Shown here: positions 1 through 9,106 of the stretch, piece by piece
Position numbering within the stretch: position 1 is the stretch's first letter
Layout of the letters: each line of letters begins with the position of its first letter
Assembly: GCA_028686135.1 (NCBI GenBank)
Contig: JAQUCP010000004.1
Span: 103,891-167,890 of the forward strand
Direction: 5' to 3'
Length of the DNA: 64,000 bases
From: UBA12481 sp012523435
GTDB taxonomy: Bacteria; Bacteroidota; Bacteroidia; Bacteroidales; UBA12481
Position numbers and translations under genes: made by a program
The notes under the pieces: generated by a model
Databases searched by the model: none
What the model saw: the letters and a program-made list of their open reading frames with translations, nothing else
Told to the model about the DNA's origin: nothing

Positions 1-1062
1 CTGCTTCAGGAAGGTATCAGCATCAGACTATCCGGGCAGGATAGCGAACGAGGTACTTTTGCCCATCGTCATGCTGCCTGGGTACAGGAAGATTCAGGTG
101 AAAAATACTATCCGCTGAAACAACTGGACCAGGTTGATACCTCATTTACCGTTTTAAACTCTCCGCTTTCTGAATATGCGGTGCTGGGTTTTGAATACGG
201 ATACGCTCTTGCCAGACCACAAACCCTCACTATCTGGGAAGCACAATTTGGCGATTTTGCGAATAATGCCCAGGTGATCATCGATCAGTATCTGGTTTCG
301 GCCGAAGAGAAATGGGGCCTCCAAAATGGGTTGGTCCTTCTGCTCCCTCACGGCTATGAAGGCCAGGGACCAGAACATTCCAGTGCACGGATTGAGCGGT
401 TTCTCACAATGGCTGCAAACCTTAACATCAACGTGGTAAACCCAACCACCCCAGCCAATTTTTTCCACCTCCTTCGCCGCCAAATGATCCGGCGTTTCCG
501 CGTTCCATTGGTTACCTTTTCACCCAAAAGCCTTCTCCGGCACCCCAACTGTACCTCTCCCCTTAGAGACTTTGAAAGTGGTGGTTTTCAGGAGGTTATT
601 GATGACCCAAACACTGATCCCGATCACGTCAAAAGGGTTGTATTCTGCTGGGGTAAAATGTATTACGAACTCCTTAAACCCAAAGCCGAGTGGAACGCCC
701 GAGATATTGCTTTGGTCAGGATTGAACAAATGTATCCCTTCCCGCACGAAGCAGTAAAAACGCTCCTCAAAAAGTACCCGAAAGCTCAGCTTCATATCTG
801 GGTTCAGGAAGAGCCCGAAAACATGGGCGCCTGGCCATTCATCAAAAATGAGGTCACTTATGTCGATTGGATCCCGGTCTGCCGCAAGCCAAGCGGCTCT
901 CCTGCAACCGGCCTGAACCGGATTCACCAGATCACCCAGCAGGAGCTGATCGATAAAGTCTTCCGCCGCTGCACCTGCGAGCTAAGAAATACCTATTGCG
1001 GTCTCCAATGTGTGGAGGGTAAGAGCAGAATTGAGATCCTCAGAGAATTTGAATACTTATAA
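1..1062 (+). CDS. sucA: 2-oxoglutarate dehydrogenase E1 component, C-terminal part (5' truncated)
   Basis: This is the C-terminal part, about 353 residues, of the thiamine-diphosphate E1 subunit that decarboxylates 2-oxoglutarate in the TCA-cycle complex. The reading frame is open from base 1 and no start is present, so the gene begins outside the window. Seen: an FSHRHA-like stretch (FAHRHA), WEAQFGDFANNAQ, the LLPHGYEGQGPEHSSAR segment and the late VFCWGKMYYEL motif, in the order found in SucA/OdhA proteins. The adjacent E2 gene starts 12 nt after the stop, so the two are almost certainly co-transcribed. No E3 (lpd) is visible here. The end of the protein carries an unusually Cys-rich tail (CTCELRNTYCGLQC). 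Confidence 0.93.
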   Translation: MLQEGISIRLSGQDSERGTFAHRHAAWVQEDSGEKYYPLKQLDQVDTSFTVLNSPLSEYAVLGFEYGYALARPQTLTIWEAQFGDFANNAQVIIDQYLVSAEEKWGLQNGLVLLLPHGYEGQGPEHSSARIERFLTMAANLNINVVNPTTPANFFHLLRRQMIRRFRVPLVTFSPKSLLRHPNCTSPLRDFESGGFQEVIDDPNTDPDHVKRVVFCWGKMYYELLKPKAEWNARDIALVRIEQMYPFPHEAVKTLLKKYPKAQLHIWVQEEPENMGAWPFIKNEVTYVDWIPVCRKPSGSPATGLNRIHQITQQELIDKVFRRCTCELRNTYCGLQCVEGKSRIEILREFEYL

Positions 1063-1074
1063 AAGTCTAGCATC

Positions 1075-2304
1075 ATGATCGAGATTAAAGTTCCGTCACC
1101 GGGTGAGTCCATTTCAGAAGTGGAAATCGGATCCTGGATGGTTGAATCCGGCTCAATTGTTGCCAAAGATCAGGAAATTGCCCTTCTGGAAAGCGAAAAG
1201 GCAACCCTAGCAGTGAATGCGCCCGTGGCTGGAAAGATTGAAATCCTGGTTAAGCCGGGCACCCGAATCGCCATTGGAGCTGTCATTGCCCGTATTGATA
1301 CCAGTGACGTTGTGCAGCCAGAACCAGCTCCGCCTGATCAGGCCCCCGCCAAGAAAGAACAACCCAAAAAAGAGACTCCAGCTGAAGCACCGAAAACAGA
1401 AGAAATCAAGATCACACCACTAGCCCGTAAGGAGATGGAAGATCAGAGACTCTCGATAGACGATGTTCTGAATGGTCTCCGCCGGATCACCAAACAAGAT
1501 GTGCTAGCTGCTGCTGATTCTCTCAAGAAGAGATCTTCTGAGCAATCAGCTGAACCAACTGTTAATCAAGAAGATAGAACAATTGAGAGAAACAGAATCT
1601 CTCTCTTGAGGCAAAAGTTGAGCGAAAGGTTGGTCGCTGTTAAGAATGAGACTGCAATGTTGACCACATTCAACGAGATCGATATGAGTGCACTCATTGA
1701 TTTAAGAAACCGGAATAAAAAAATCTTTGAGGAGAAATATGGAATTAAACTGGGGTTTATGTCCTTTTTCACTCTGGCCGCCACCCGGGCATTGATGGCA
1801 TTCCCGCAGGTAAATTCACAAATCGATGGAGAAGAGGTCGTTACGTTTAGTTACACCGACATTGGAATAGCTGTTCAGACTCCAAAGGGACTTATGGTTC
1901 CGGTAATCAGGAATACCAACAGGATGCTCCTACCACAAATCGAAAAAGCTATCGCGACAACGGCTCAAAAAGCCCGTGATAACCGGATCTCACTGGACGA
2001 TCTCCAGGGTGGCACCTTCAGCATCACCAACGGCGGAGTTTTCGGTAGCCTCCTCTCGACCCCAATCCTCAATCCGCCACAACCTGCCATCCTGGGAATG
2101 CACAATATTATCGAACGACCGGTTGCTGTTGGTGGACAGGTGGTTATTCGCCCTATGATGTACGTGGCACTCTCGTATGACCATCGGGTGATTGATGGAA
2201 AGGATTCGGTGGAGTTCCTGAAAATGATCCGTGAGCTTATTGAAAATCCGCTTAATATGCTGGACATCAAAGGGAACGCAGAACGGGGCCTGTTGGGGTT
2301 ATAA
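1075..2304 (+). CDS. sucB: Dihydrolipoyllysine succinyltransferase, E2 of the 2-oxoglutarate dehydrogenase complex
   Basis: The 409-residue E2 enzyme transfers succinyl from the lipoyl arm to CoA. Domains in order: an N-terminal lipoyl domain (residues 1-77) with the lipoylated lysine at Lys42 in LLESEKATL; a Pro/Lys/Glu-rich linker (80-112); a peripheral-subunit-binding domain (about 113-147, ITPLARKEM to ITKQDV); and a C-terminal acyltransferase with the catalytic HRVIDG motif, His370 and Asp374. There is one lipoyl domain, as usual for OdhB. The start ATG lies 12 nt after the E1 stop. The 3' end overlaps the convergent RecB-like gene by 38 nt. Succinyl rather than acetyl specificity is inferred from the SucA neighbour. 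Confidence 0.94.
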   Translation: MIEIKVPSPGESISEVEIGSWMVESGSIVAKDQEIALLESEKATLAVNAPVAGKIEILVKPGTRIAIGAVIARIDTSDVVQPEPAPPDQAPAKKEQPKKETPAEAPKTEEIKITPLARKEMEDQRLSIDDVLNGLRRITKQDVLAAADSLKKRSSEQSAEPTVNQEDRTIERNRISLLRQKLSERLVAVKNETAMLTTFNEIDMSALIDLRNRNKKIFEEKYGIKLGFMSFFTLAATRALMAFPQVNSQIDGEEVVTFSYTDIGIAVQTPKGLMVPVIRNTNRMLLPQIEKAIATTAQKARDNRISLDDLQGGTFSITNGGVFGSLLSTPILNPPQPAILGMHNIIERPVAVGGQVVIRPMMYVALSYDHRVIDGKDSVEFLKMIRELIENPLNMLDIKGNAERGLLGL

Positions 2305-5300
2305 TCACCTCCACAACATTCTTCTGATCAATATACAGAATGAAACCTCTCACTGGTGAAAAATCAAGCTGAGCCATTAATTCCATATACTCAGCCACCT
2401 GATGCCGATGGGCTGATTCCGGATTACCGGTCTTATAGTCAATGATATCCACTGCATCTTCATGAATAACAATCCGGTCGGGACGTCGCTGCCCCTTCCC
2501 GGGTATTAGAATAGAACGTTCGACGATCACTCGACCGGATCCGTCAAACCAGCGAACGACAGGAGGTAATTTAAAAATCTCCTCCAACTGATTACGGGCA
2601 GTCGATAAATCGAGCCCGGCAAACGTTTTTTCCTGGGCAATTGCAATCAGGCTACGATCAAGGTCATCAACCGTGATCATCTTTTCAAGAATCTGGTGAA
2701 CCATTTCTCCAGTCAGCCGTGCTTGCTGGGTCACGGCCGATTGTGGCTTGATGGAAAATGATCCCTGGCCCAGACGAATTTTCCCGCTAACTAACTGTTT
2801 CGTGTCTGACGGCACGATTACCTGAGTTTTATGCTGCTCTGGATCACCAGTAACATAGCGCCCGGAATCATCCAACTCATCGACCAGTGCTTCGCGTAAA
2901 GCATTCGCCACGGTTCCTGCCTTGTCGGCATCAGAACAGAAAGCAATTAACACATCCTTCGGCCTGGTAAAAGAGACATACAGAAGATTTAAGTTATCCA
3001 GATGAACATCAATCCATTCTTGCTGGTAATATTCTGAGAACCAGGTATCTTTCATCTTCGATGAATACACAACCGGCAAGACAGAAGCCGAACTAAAGGG
3101 TTCCTGATCAGTAGAAACCCACAAATAAGGGGCCTTCGTCGAGCTATGATCGAGTTCCCAGTTGCAAAACGGGATGATAACCACAGGGCTGGATAGTCCC
3201 TTTGCCTTATGGATAGTCATGATCTTCATGGCATCTGGGCCACCCTCGTTGACCAGCATCTGTTTATGCCCCCTTCGTTCCCACCACTCTAGAAAACCGG
3301 CTATATGTCCTTGTCCTGTTCGGCTAAACCGACTCACCATATCCCGGAACTGTAGCAAATAGAGCTGATCTGCCCCCGGTTCTCCAAAACTTAGCAGGTT
3401 GATCAACCGGTCGAGCAAACCGGTCAGATCCAGTCTGTTGAGCTCATCAACCTGAGATCTCATGACTTCGATCAGGGGGTTCAGCGAATCCGGATCAATG
3501 TCGGATCCATCTGGTTGACGATCAGTCAATTCCCAGGATAACAACTTTTGATAAAAGGAGTTATCTGGATCAGCAAGGATATGAAAAGCCAAAATCAATT
3601 TTTGGATGACCGGATTAGCTCCAATCCTAAAGACATCCGCCGAAACCACCGCCCAACCATCCACCGGAGTACCGTCCGCTCTGGTCCTATAGTTAGTCAG
3701 GATTTTGCTGATCTGCTGGCCCTCACGATTTCTTCTCACCAGAAAGAGAATATCCTCTTGTCGATACCCGCGGTTCAGAAGAAGATCATCGACCATCAAC
3801 GGAAGCTCCTTGCTGAGCCAATTAATATAATCGCTCTTCTTTTCACCCTTCTCTTTACTTCGGAAGATGATTTCAACCCTACCCCCGTCTCCTGATTTCA
3901 CACCTCTCTCCTGAGTGGAGTCACTATAAGCATCGCAGATTAGGCTGGGCGATATTTTATCGGGATCAGAAGCTCCCAGATCGTCGAATGGATAAGACCC
4001 TGAAACGATATTGGGTAGTTTTGCAAACATCTGATTATTAAAGCGTATAATAGCCTCCCGACTTCTTTGGTTTTGCAGCAGCGGAGCCCCGCTACTTCCA
4101 AATCCAGCTAAATCCCTCACAGCATCTTCCTGAAGCAGTCGCCAGTTACTGTTCCGCCAGCGATAAATCGATTGTTTAACATCCCCGACCACCATTCCCA
4201 GGCCTCCCTCCGACAGACAATTGATCAGCAGAGGTTTGAAGTTTGACCATTGCATGGTGGAGGTATCCTGGAACTCATCGATTAGGTAGTGACGATACTG
4301 GGTCCCCGTTTTTTCAAAAATGAACGGTGTGGGGTTATCCCGGATAATGTTCCTGATGATCGGCTGAGTAAGGTTCATCAGGATCGTATCACTTTCACGA
4401 CCAAATTCGAGGAGAAACGAAACCAGATACCTTGCCAAACTGAAAGAGTGGATGTTCGCGATGATCAGATTGGCAGTGGCGTAATCTCTATAGTCGGATT
4501 CAAAAAATTCGAATAGCCTGATCATCTGATTATTAAGATCATCAAAAACTCCGCTCTCAAATCGTTCTTTTAGAACTGCTGGGGCTTTTTGGGGGATCCA
4601 CTTATCCGGGGAGTCTATACATTGTAGGGCTCTGGCTGAGTTATTGAATTTATCCGAACTCCTTTTGAGCAAGAAGCCAACCGGACCAGATTGTTTGTAA
4701 GAAAAATCTTCAACCGTGAATCCGGATTGTGCGAGGGTTTTTTCTACCTCCCTGGCTATTTCTTCAATAACTTTTTCGAAATTATTTTTGATGATTTCAC
4801 AGAGTTGCCTCACCCGGTTGAGCTGATCCGGATCTAGAAATGCAGATTCGTCCGAAATGATCTGATCCAGAATATTCTCACGCAGAATTTCGCCACCCAT
4901 TCCAACCAATTCGGTTTCGATTCCATGCCAAGATTTCCCGGATTTCATTCGGTGAAAAATCCAACCCACCAATAATCGCCTGATTTTCTTATCATTAGCT
5001 GACTCTCTAATTAATCGACCAACAATTTCCTGCAGGACGGCTTCAGCATCGAGTTCAATCTGATAAGAACCTGAGATTCCCTCCTCGCGGGCAAATGCTC
5101 GCAAAATCTGCTGAAAAAAACGGTCGATTGTTCCAACCGAAATGTGAGAATAGTCGTGCAGCATCTGGCACAAAGTGGATGCTGCTCGTTTAGAGAGGAT
5201 TTCGGCGGAAAGGCCGAGGGTTTGAATCAGGGATGAGGTATAAGCTGATTTGTTTGGATTTTGGCTGAGGAGATCGAGCTCTCTGAGTATTCGTTCTTTC

Positions 5301-5449
5301 ATCTCGTCAGCAGCCTTGTTTGTAAAGGTAACAGCGAGAGTTTTGCGGTACTCGTCGGGATATCGAAGAACACACTCCAGGTATTTCAGCACCAGAGTGT
5401 AGGTTTTGCCGCTTCCGGCGGATGCACGGTAAACGAGGAATTTAGACAA
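2267..5449 (-). CDS. RecB/AddA-like UvrD-family helicase with C-terminal PD-(D/E)XK nuclease
   Basis: This 1060-residue protein combines a superfamily 1 helicase with a RecB-type nuclease, the architecture of the large subunit of double-strand-break processing enzymes (RecBCD/AddAB type). Seen: Walker A ASAGSGKTYT (9-18), Walker B YLIDEFQDTS (about 390), motif III GDVKQSIYRWR, a UvrD-type LLYVSFTRPKD motif, and near the C terminus the nuclease residues in RPDRIVI followed by IIDYKTG. The best start is a TTG at 5449: no ATG precedes the Walker A motif in frame. It follows the MurU-like gene by 23 nt. The partner AddB-like nuclease, often adjacent in Bacteroidota, is not in the window. Confidence 0.87.
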   Translation of the reverse strand: MSKFLVYRASAGSGKTYTLVLKYLECVLRYPDEYRKTLAVTFTNKAADEMKERILRELDLLSQNPNKSAYTSSLIQTLGLSAEILSKRAASTLCQMLHDYSHISVGTIDRFFQQILRAFAREEGISGSYQIELDAEAVLQEIVGRLIRESANDKKIRRLLVGWIFHRMKSGKSWHGIETELVGMGGEILRENILDQIISDESAFLDPDQLNRVRQLCEIIKNNFEKVIEEIAREVEKTLAQSGFTVEDFSYKQSGPVGFLLKRSSDKFNNSARALQCIDSPDKWIPQKAPAVLKERFESGVFDDLNNQMIRLFEFFESDYRDYATANLIIANIHSFSLARYLVSFLLEFGRESDTILMNLTQPIIRNIIRDNPTPFIFEKTGTQYRHYLIDEFQDTSTMQWSNFKPLLINCLSEGGLGMVVGDVKQSIYRWRNSNWRLLQEDAVRDLAGFGSSGAPLLQNQRSREAIIRFNNQMFAKLPNIVSGSYPFDDLGASDPDKISPSLICDAYSDSTQERGVKSGDGGRVEIIFRSKEKGEKKSDYINWLSKELPLMVDDLLLNRGYRQEDILFLVRRNREGQQISKILTNYRTRADGTPVDGWAVVSADVFRIGANPVIQKLILAFHILADPDNSFYQKLLSWELTDRQPDGSDIDPDSLNPLIEVMRSQVDELNRLDLTGLLDRLINLLSFGEPGADQLYLLQFRDMVSRFSRTGQGHIAGFLEWWERRGHKQMLVNEGGPDAMKIMTIHKAKGLSSPVVIIPFCNWELDHSSTKAPYLWVSTDQEPFSSASVLPVVYSSKMKDTWFSEYYQQEWIDVHLDNLNLLYVSFTRPKDVLIAFCSDADKAGTVANALREALVDELDDSGRYVTGDPEQHKTQVIVPSDTKQLVSGKIRLGQGSFSIKPQSAVTQQARLTGEMVHQILEKMITVDDLDRSLIAIAQEKTFAGLDLSTARNQLEEIFKLPPVVRWFDGSGRVIVERSILIPGKGQRRPDRIVIHEDAVDIIDYKTGNPESAHRHQVAEYMELMAQLDFSPVRGFILYIDQKNVVEVIITPTGPVLRSL

Positions 5450-5472
5450 TTTCGGCGGTATTTCTAATCGGT

Positions 5473-6234
5473 TTAGACTCTTTTCTCAAAGATATAAACC
5501 GGGCTATCAGGATCAAAGAATAATTTCTTCTCTGCTTGGGCAAGGGATTCGGGCCGCCCAGCTTCATACCAGAATCCGGCGGGATGCTCCCAAGTGCGGA
5601 TTTCTTCCTGTCCACAAAGGCTCAACAGCCATGGCATCAAACCAAAAACCTGATCCTCAGGCATTTTCTCAAAGAGCTTAGTTGATAAGAGGTAGATACA
5701 ACTAAAAGCTACCGGTCGGAGTCCACGGATAGAATCACGGTTTAGGACTCGAAGGTGTTTTTCCGGATACTCCCAACCGCAGAGTTGTCCCGATTGATCG
5801 ATTAAAAGATTTCGGGAGGTTGGGCGTTCTCTAACCGCCAGAGTTGCCCTAGCACCTGAGCGCTGGTGATCGATTATCAGTTCATTGATATTGAGATCAG
5901 TGAGGACATCGACATTATGAATTAAAAAGTCTTCCTCCCCGTTGAAAAAGTGAGCAGCCTTTTTCAGTGCGCCTCCGGTATCAAGGAGGAGGTCCGATTC
6001 ATCGGAGATCATGATATTGAGTCCGAAAGAATCAGCTTTATGGAGGAAATCGATCACCTGACCGGCGAAATGGTGAACATTGATGACGATATCGCGAATT
6101 CCGGCGCCGGCGACTCTACGGATAGCCATTTCGAGGAGGCTGACCCCGTTGATTTCGAGGAGTGCTTTTGGTTTTGAGTCGGTCAGTGGCTGCAGCCGGG
6201 TTCCTAGACCTGCTGCCAGAATCATAGCTTTCAT
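5473..6234 (-). CDS. murU: Nucleotidyltransferase, MurU-like (N-acetylmuramate-1-phosphate uridylyltransferase candidate)
   Basis: This 253-residue sugar-phosphate nucleotidyltransferase starts with the classic pyrophosphorylase signature MILAAGLGTRLQPLTDSKPK (residues 4-23), followed by the sugar-binding core IHNVDVLTDLN. Family knowledge: MurU joins UTP to MurNAc-1-phosphate, feeding recycled muramic acid back to UDP-MurNAc. The call rests mainly on context: the start codon overlaps the stop of an AmgK-like anomeric sugar kinase (ATGA), which supplies the sugar-1-phosphate in the Pseudomonas AmgK-MurU shunt. A mannose-1-phosphate guanylyltransferase-like activity cannot be excluded from sequence alone. 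Confidence 0.68.
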   Translation of the reverse strand: MKAMILAAGLGTRLQPLTDSKPKALLEINGVSLLEMAIRRVAGAGIRDIVINVHHFAGQVIDFLHKADSFGLNIMISDESDLLLDTGGALKKAAHFFNGEEDFLIHNVDVLTDLNINELIIDHQRSGARATLAVRERPTSRNLLIDQSGQLCGWEYPEKHLRVLNRDSIRGLRPVAFSCIYLLSTKLFEKMPEDQVFGLMPWLLSLCGQEEIRTWEHPAGFWYEAGRPESLAQAEKKLFFDPDSPVYIFEKRV

Positions 6235-7298
6235 TCTCCGGTGGTCAATTCGTTAATTTCCTCATTAATAGACTGGATACCTGAAGATTCGGGGAGGTCA
6301 ATCAGAATCCTCCACAGTTCAGGAATCTCAACTTCCAAATGATAATTGGAGGTTACCCATTGCAGATTTTTCATTGCTGGGGGGATACTCAGGAGGAAGG
6401 ATTTTTTTCGTTCTGATATTCCTCTGAATCCAAAGGCGCCGAGGGCCTGTAATTTTCTAATCAGCACAAACCCCGGGAAGAATCGGTCGAGCAGGTGGTC
6501 CCAGCCATTCTGGTATTCAGCAAGCCGGGTGCGATAGCGTTGGTACAACCACTCCCGTTCTTCAGCGGTCAGTTCCGCTTTGGCATCGAACAACAGGGAT
6601 GCCAGGTCGTACGCGGGAAAACCCATTCTACCGCCCTGGAAATCAATAAAACCCAATTTATCCTCACAGACCATAATATTTCGGCTCTGAAAGTCGCGAT
6701 AGAGAAAAGCGTTCAGTGGTGCCTGGGAAAGGAAAGTGGCTAAATGCTGAAAATCGTCTTCCAAGGCTTGTTCATCAAATCCGACCCGCACCATTTTCAA
6801 AAAGTTATACTTAAAATAGTTCAGATCCCACAACATAGATTGGTGGTCGAACACTTTTCTCGGGTAGGCCAATGAGTAATCGAGACCTTTATGGCCTTCG
6901 ATCTGAAACTTAGGAAGCCAGTCGATAATTTCTCCGAGCAGCTCTTTTCGTTTACCGGTAGTGAGGGGATTGGTTGCTGTAGTTTGCAACAGGGCGAGCA
7001 GGTCGGTATCGCCGAAGTCTTCCTGCAGATAGATTTGCTCGCTGGAATCCACCGCAAATACCTGTGGCACTGGTAATTGAATTGATTCAAAATGCTTTGC
7101 AAAGCCGATAAAAGCTCGATTTTCGTGCAGATCGGTATGATGGACTGCGATGACTTGGTGGGAAGGACCTTTCAGTCGGGCGTATGTTCGGTAGGATCCC
7201 GATTCGGGGACTGGTATGATATCGAGACAAGGTTCGCCCGACCATTTTTGGTACAATCGGGCGAACGCTTCTTGAATTTTCTGTTGTTTCGGGTGCAT
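6231..7298 (-). CDS. amgK: Aminoglycoside-phosphotransferase-fold sugar kinase, AmgK-like
   Basis: This 355-residue kinase has the APH fold. The catalytic loop FLYRDFQSRNIMV (about residue 200) supplies the Asp and Asn, and GFIDFQGGRMG supplies the metal-binding Asp. The glycine-rich start is weak, as is usual in the family. AmgK phosphorylates the anomeric carbon of MurNAc/GlcNAc in cell-wall recycling. I chose the ATG at 7298, which overlaps the rny stop as TGATG; a GTG one codon upstream is the alternative. Coupling to rny upstream and the MurU-like gene downstream implies one polycistronic message. Substrate is inferred from the partner gene, not proven by sequence. Confidence 0.68.
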   Translation of the reverse strand: MHPKQQKIQEAFARLYQKWSGEPCLDIIPVPESGSYRTYARLKGPSHQVIAVHHTDLHENRAFIGFAKHFESIQLPVPQVFAVDSSEQIYLQEDFGDTDLLALLQTTATNPLTTGKRKELLGEIIDWLPKFQIEGHKGLDYSLAYPRKVFDHQSMLWDLNYFKYNFLKMVRVGFDEQALEDDFQHLATFLSQAPLNAFLYRDFQSRNIMVCEDKLGFIDFQGGRMGFPAYDLASLLFDAKAELTAEEREWLYQRYRTRLAEYQNGWDHLLDRFFPGFVLIRKLQALGAFGFRGISERKKSFLLSIPPAMKNLQWVTSNYHLEVEIPELWRILIDLPESSGIQSINEEINELTTGE

Positions 7299-8827
7299 CA
7301 CTTAGCCACGCTGACCGCCCTGGTCTCACGTATGACGGTGATTTTCACCTGACCCGGGTAGGTCATTTCGTCCTGAATTTTTTTCGCGATATCGTAGGAG
7401 AGGGTTTCTGCCTCTTTGTCGCTCACTTTATCACTTCCCACGATCACTCTCAGTTCGCGGCCGGCCTGGATGGCGTATGTTTTAACGACTCCGGGGTAGC
7501 TAAGGGCCATATCTTCGAGTTCTTTCAGTCGCTTGATATAGGATTCGACAGCTTCGCGGCGCGCGCCAGGGCGAGCTCCGGAGATTGCATCGCAGACCTG
7601 GACAATAGGAGCCAGAAGGGTAGTCATTTCGACCTCTTCGTGGTGTGATCCGATGGCATTACACACGTCAGGTTTCTCTTTATACCGTTCAGCGAGTTTC
7701 ATTCCCAGCACTGCGTGTGGCAATTCGGGTTCTTCCTCGCCCACTTTTCCAATATCGTGCAGGAGTCCAGCTCTTTTCGCTGCTTTGGCGTTGAGTCCAA
7801 GTTCGGCTGCCATGATCGAGCAGAGGTTAGCCACCTCTCTGGAGTGCTGGAGAAGGTTTTGACCGTATGAGCTGCGGTACTTCATTTTTCCGACCAGCCG
7901 GATCAGTTCCGGGTGGAGGTTATGGATTCCCAGGTCGATACAGGTTCGTTTTCCGGCTTCGATCACCTCTTCCTCCACCTGTTTTTCGACTTTTTTCACG
8001 ACTTCCTCGATGCGGGCTGGGTGAATCCGTCCGTCGGTCACGAGCTGGTGTAGTGACAGTCGGGCGATTTCGCGCCTAACGGGGTCAAAGGCTGAAAGAA
8101 TGATAGCTTCCGGGGTATCATCAACGATAATTTCGACTCCGGTAGCAGCTTCCAGTGCACGGATATTACGACCTTCGCGGCCGATGATACGTCCTTTGAT
8201 GTCATCGTTATCGATATTAAAGATGGTAACGGAGTTCTCGATAGCCTCTTCGGTTGCAACACGTTGTATAGTGTTGATAACAACCTTTTTAGCCTCTTTT
8301 GTAGCACTCATTTTTGCCTCTTCGATCACCTCTGAAATATAGCCCATAGCTTCAGCTTTTGCATCAGACTTAAGGGATTCGACCAGTTGGGCTTTGGCTT
8401 CCTCAGCTGACATTCCGGAGAGTTTTTCCAGCTGTTCCACGGCCATTCGGATCGAACGATCGAGCTCTTCATTTTTCTTGTTCATCAGCTCAATCTGGTT
8501 ATTCAGGTTATTCTTAATAGCTTCCTGTTCCTGCTTTTTCCGTTGAAGTTCTTCAATGCGCTGGGAGATTGTTGCCTCTCTTTGTTTAATGCGGTTTTCG
8601 GCCATCAGCACTTTGTTATTGCGCTCATTGATGGTCTGTTCATGATCAGCTTTCAGTTGGATAAACTTCTCTTTTGCCTGGAGGATTTTATCCTTCTTGA
8701 TCATTTCAGCTTCGGCTTCCGCCTCTTTCAGTATATTCCTGGCCTTGCCAAGCAGCGATTTCCTACCGATGAAATAGGCTATTGACCCACCTGCAAGAAA
8801 TGCGATAACGCCAATTAGTACTTCCAT
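7298..8827 (-). CDS. rny: Ribonuclease Y
   Basis: RNase Y is a membrane-anchored endoribonuclease that starts mRNA decay. The 509-residue protein shows the full architecture: an N-terminal membrane helix (about 3-20, LIGVIAFLAGGSIAYFIG), a long Lys/Glu-rich coiled coil (about 30-190), a KH RNA-binding domain with GRIIGREGRNI (about 215), and an HD hydrolase domain with LLHDIGKVGEE (about 353) plus the preceding LLQHSREVA histidine. Length matches the family (about 510-520). It is the first protein gene after the 6S RNA and reads into the AmgK-like kinase with a 1-nt overlap. Confidence 0.96.
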   Translation of the reverse strand: MEVLIGVIAFLAGGSIAYFIGRKSLLGKARNILKEAEAEAEMIKKDKILQAKEKFIQLKADHEQTINERNNKVLMAENRIKQREATISQRIEELQRKKQEQEAIKNNLNNQIELMNKKNEELDRSIRMAVEQLEKLSGMSAEEAKAQLVESLKSDAKAEAMGYISEVIEEAKMSATKEAKKVVINTIQRVATEEAIENSVTIFNIDNDDIKGRIIGREGRNIRALEAATGVEIIVDDTPEAIILSAFDPVRREIARLSLHQLVTDGRIHPARIEEVVKKVEKQVEEEVIEAGKRTCIDLGIHNLHPELIRLVGKMKYRSSYGQNLLQHSREVANLCSIMAAELGLNAKAAKRAGLLHDIGKVGEEEPELPHAVLGMKLAERYKEKPDVCNAIGSHHEEVEMTTLLAPIVQVCDAISGARPGARREAVESYIKRLKELEDMALSYPGVVKTYAIQAGRELRVIVGSDKVSDKEAETLSYDIAKKIQDEMTYPGQVKITVIRETRAVSVAK

Positions 8828-8879
8828 AAAGTATTGAATTAAAAAGATTTATAATAAAACGGGACCAGCCCGAAAATCC

Positions 8880-9088
8880 AAAAAAAACCCGTATTAATTC
8901 CTTAACGCAAAGAAAAACCCCAGTTGAACAGGGATGGAGCCGCCTGCTATTTCGAACTTCCACTGGCTTCCGAAGAAGCTCTCCCGGAGAACCGGGATAA
9001 CTGAGGCCTGTTCTAGAAAGCTTGAGCTTTGCTCCAATGTGAATCTTGTTGAGTTTTTACAAGGCTTAAGGATTAATACGGGCAGTAT
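8880..9088 (-). ncRNA. ssrS: 6S RNA (SsrS) candidate with its own terminator
   Basis: The 279-nt space between zapA and rny holds an RNA of about 200 nt. On the minus strand CCCGTATTAATCCTTAA (from 9082) pairs with TTAAGGAATTAATACGGG (8905-8888) with one bulge, closing the whole element, and eight U residues follow (8887-8880). Inside, AAAACUC pairs with GGGUUUU and GGAGC with GCUCC, and the apical part has hairpins CCCGG-UUCU-CCGGG and GCUUC-UUCG-GAAGC. A long closed rod with a terminal U run fits 6S RNA, which sequesters RNA polymerase, and 6S sits next to zapA in many bacteria. A weak -7 box (GTTCTTTG) lies just upstream. A covariance-model search would settle it. Confidence 0.77.
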
Positions 9089-9106
9089 TTTTTATTCAAA
9101 GAACGC

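Noticed and set aside
7653..8342. Several plus-strand frames of 69-80 codons opposite rny
   Set aside because: They are antisense shadows of the KH and HD domains of RNase Y, without starts or promoters of their own.
8984..9045. Shared 12-mer CTAGAAAGCTTG between the 6S region and the repeat block at 51240
   Set aside because: A single short match made of common palindromic words, with no similarity beyond it; chance is sufficient.
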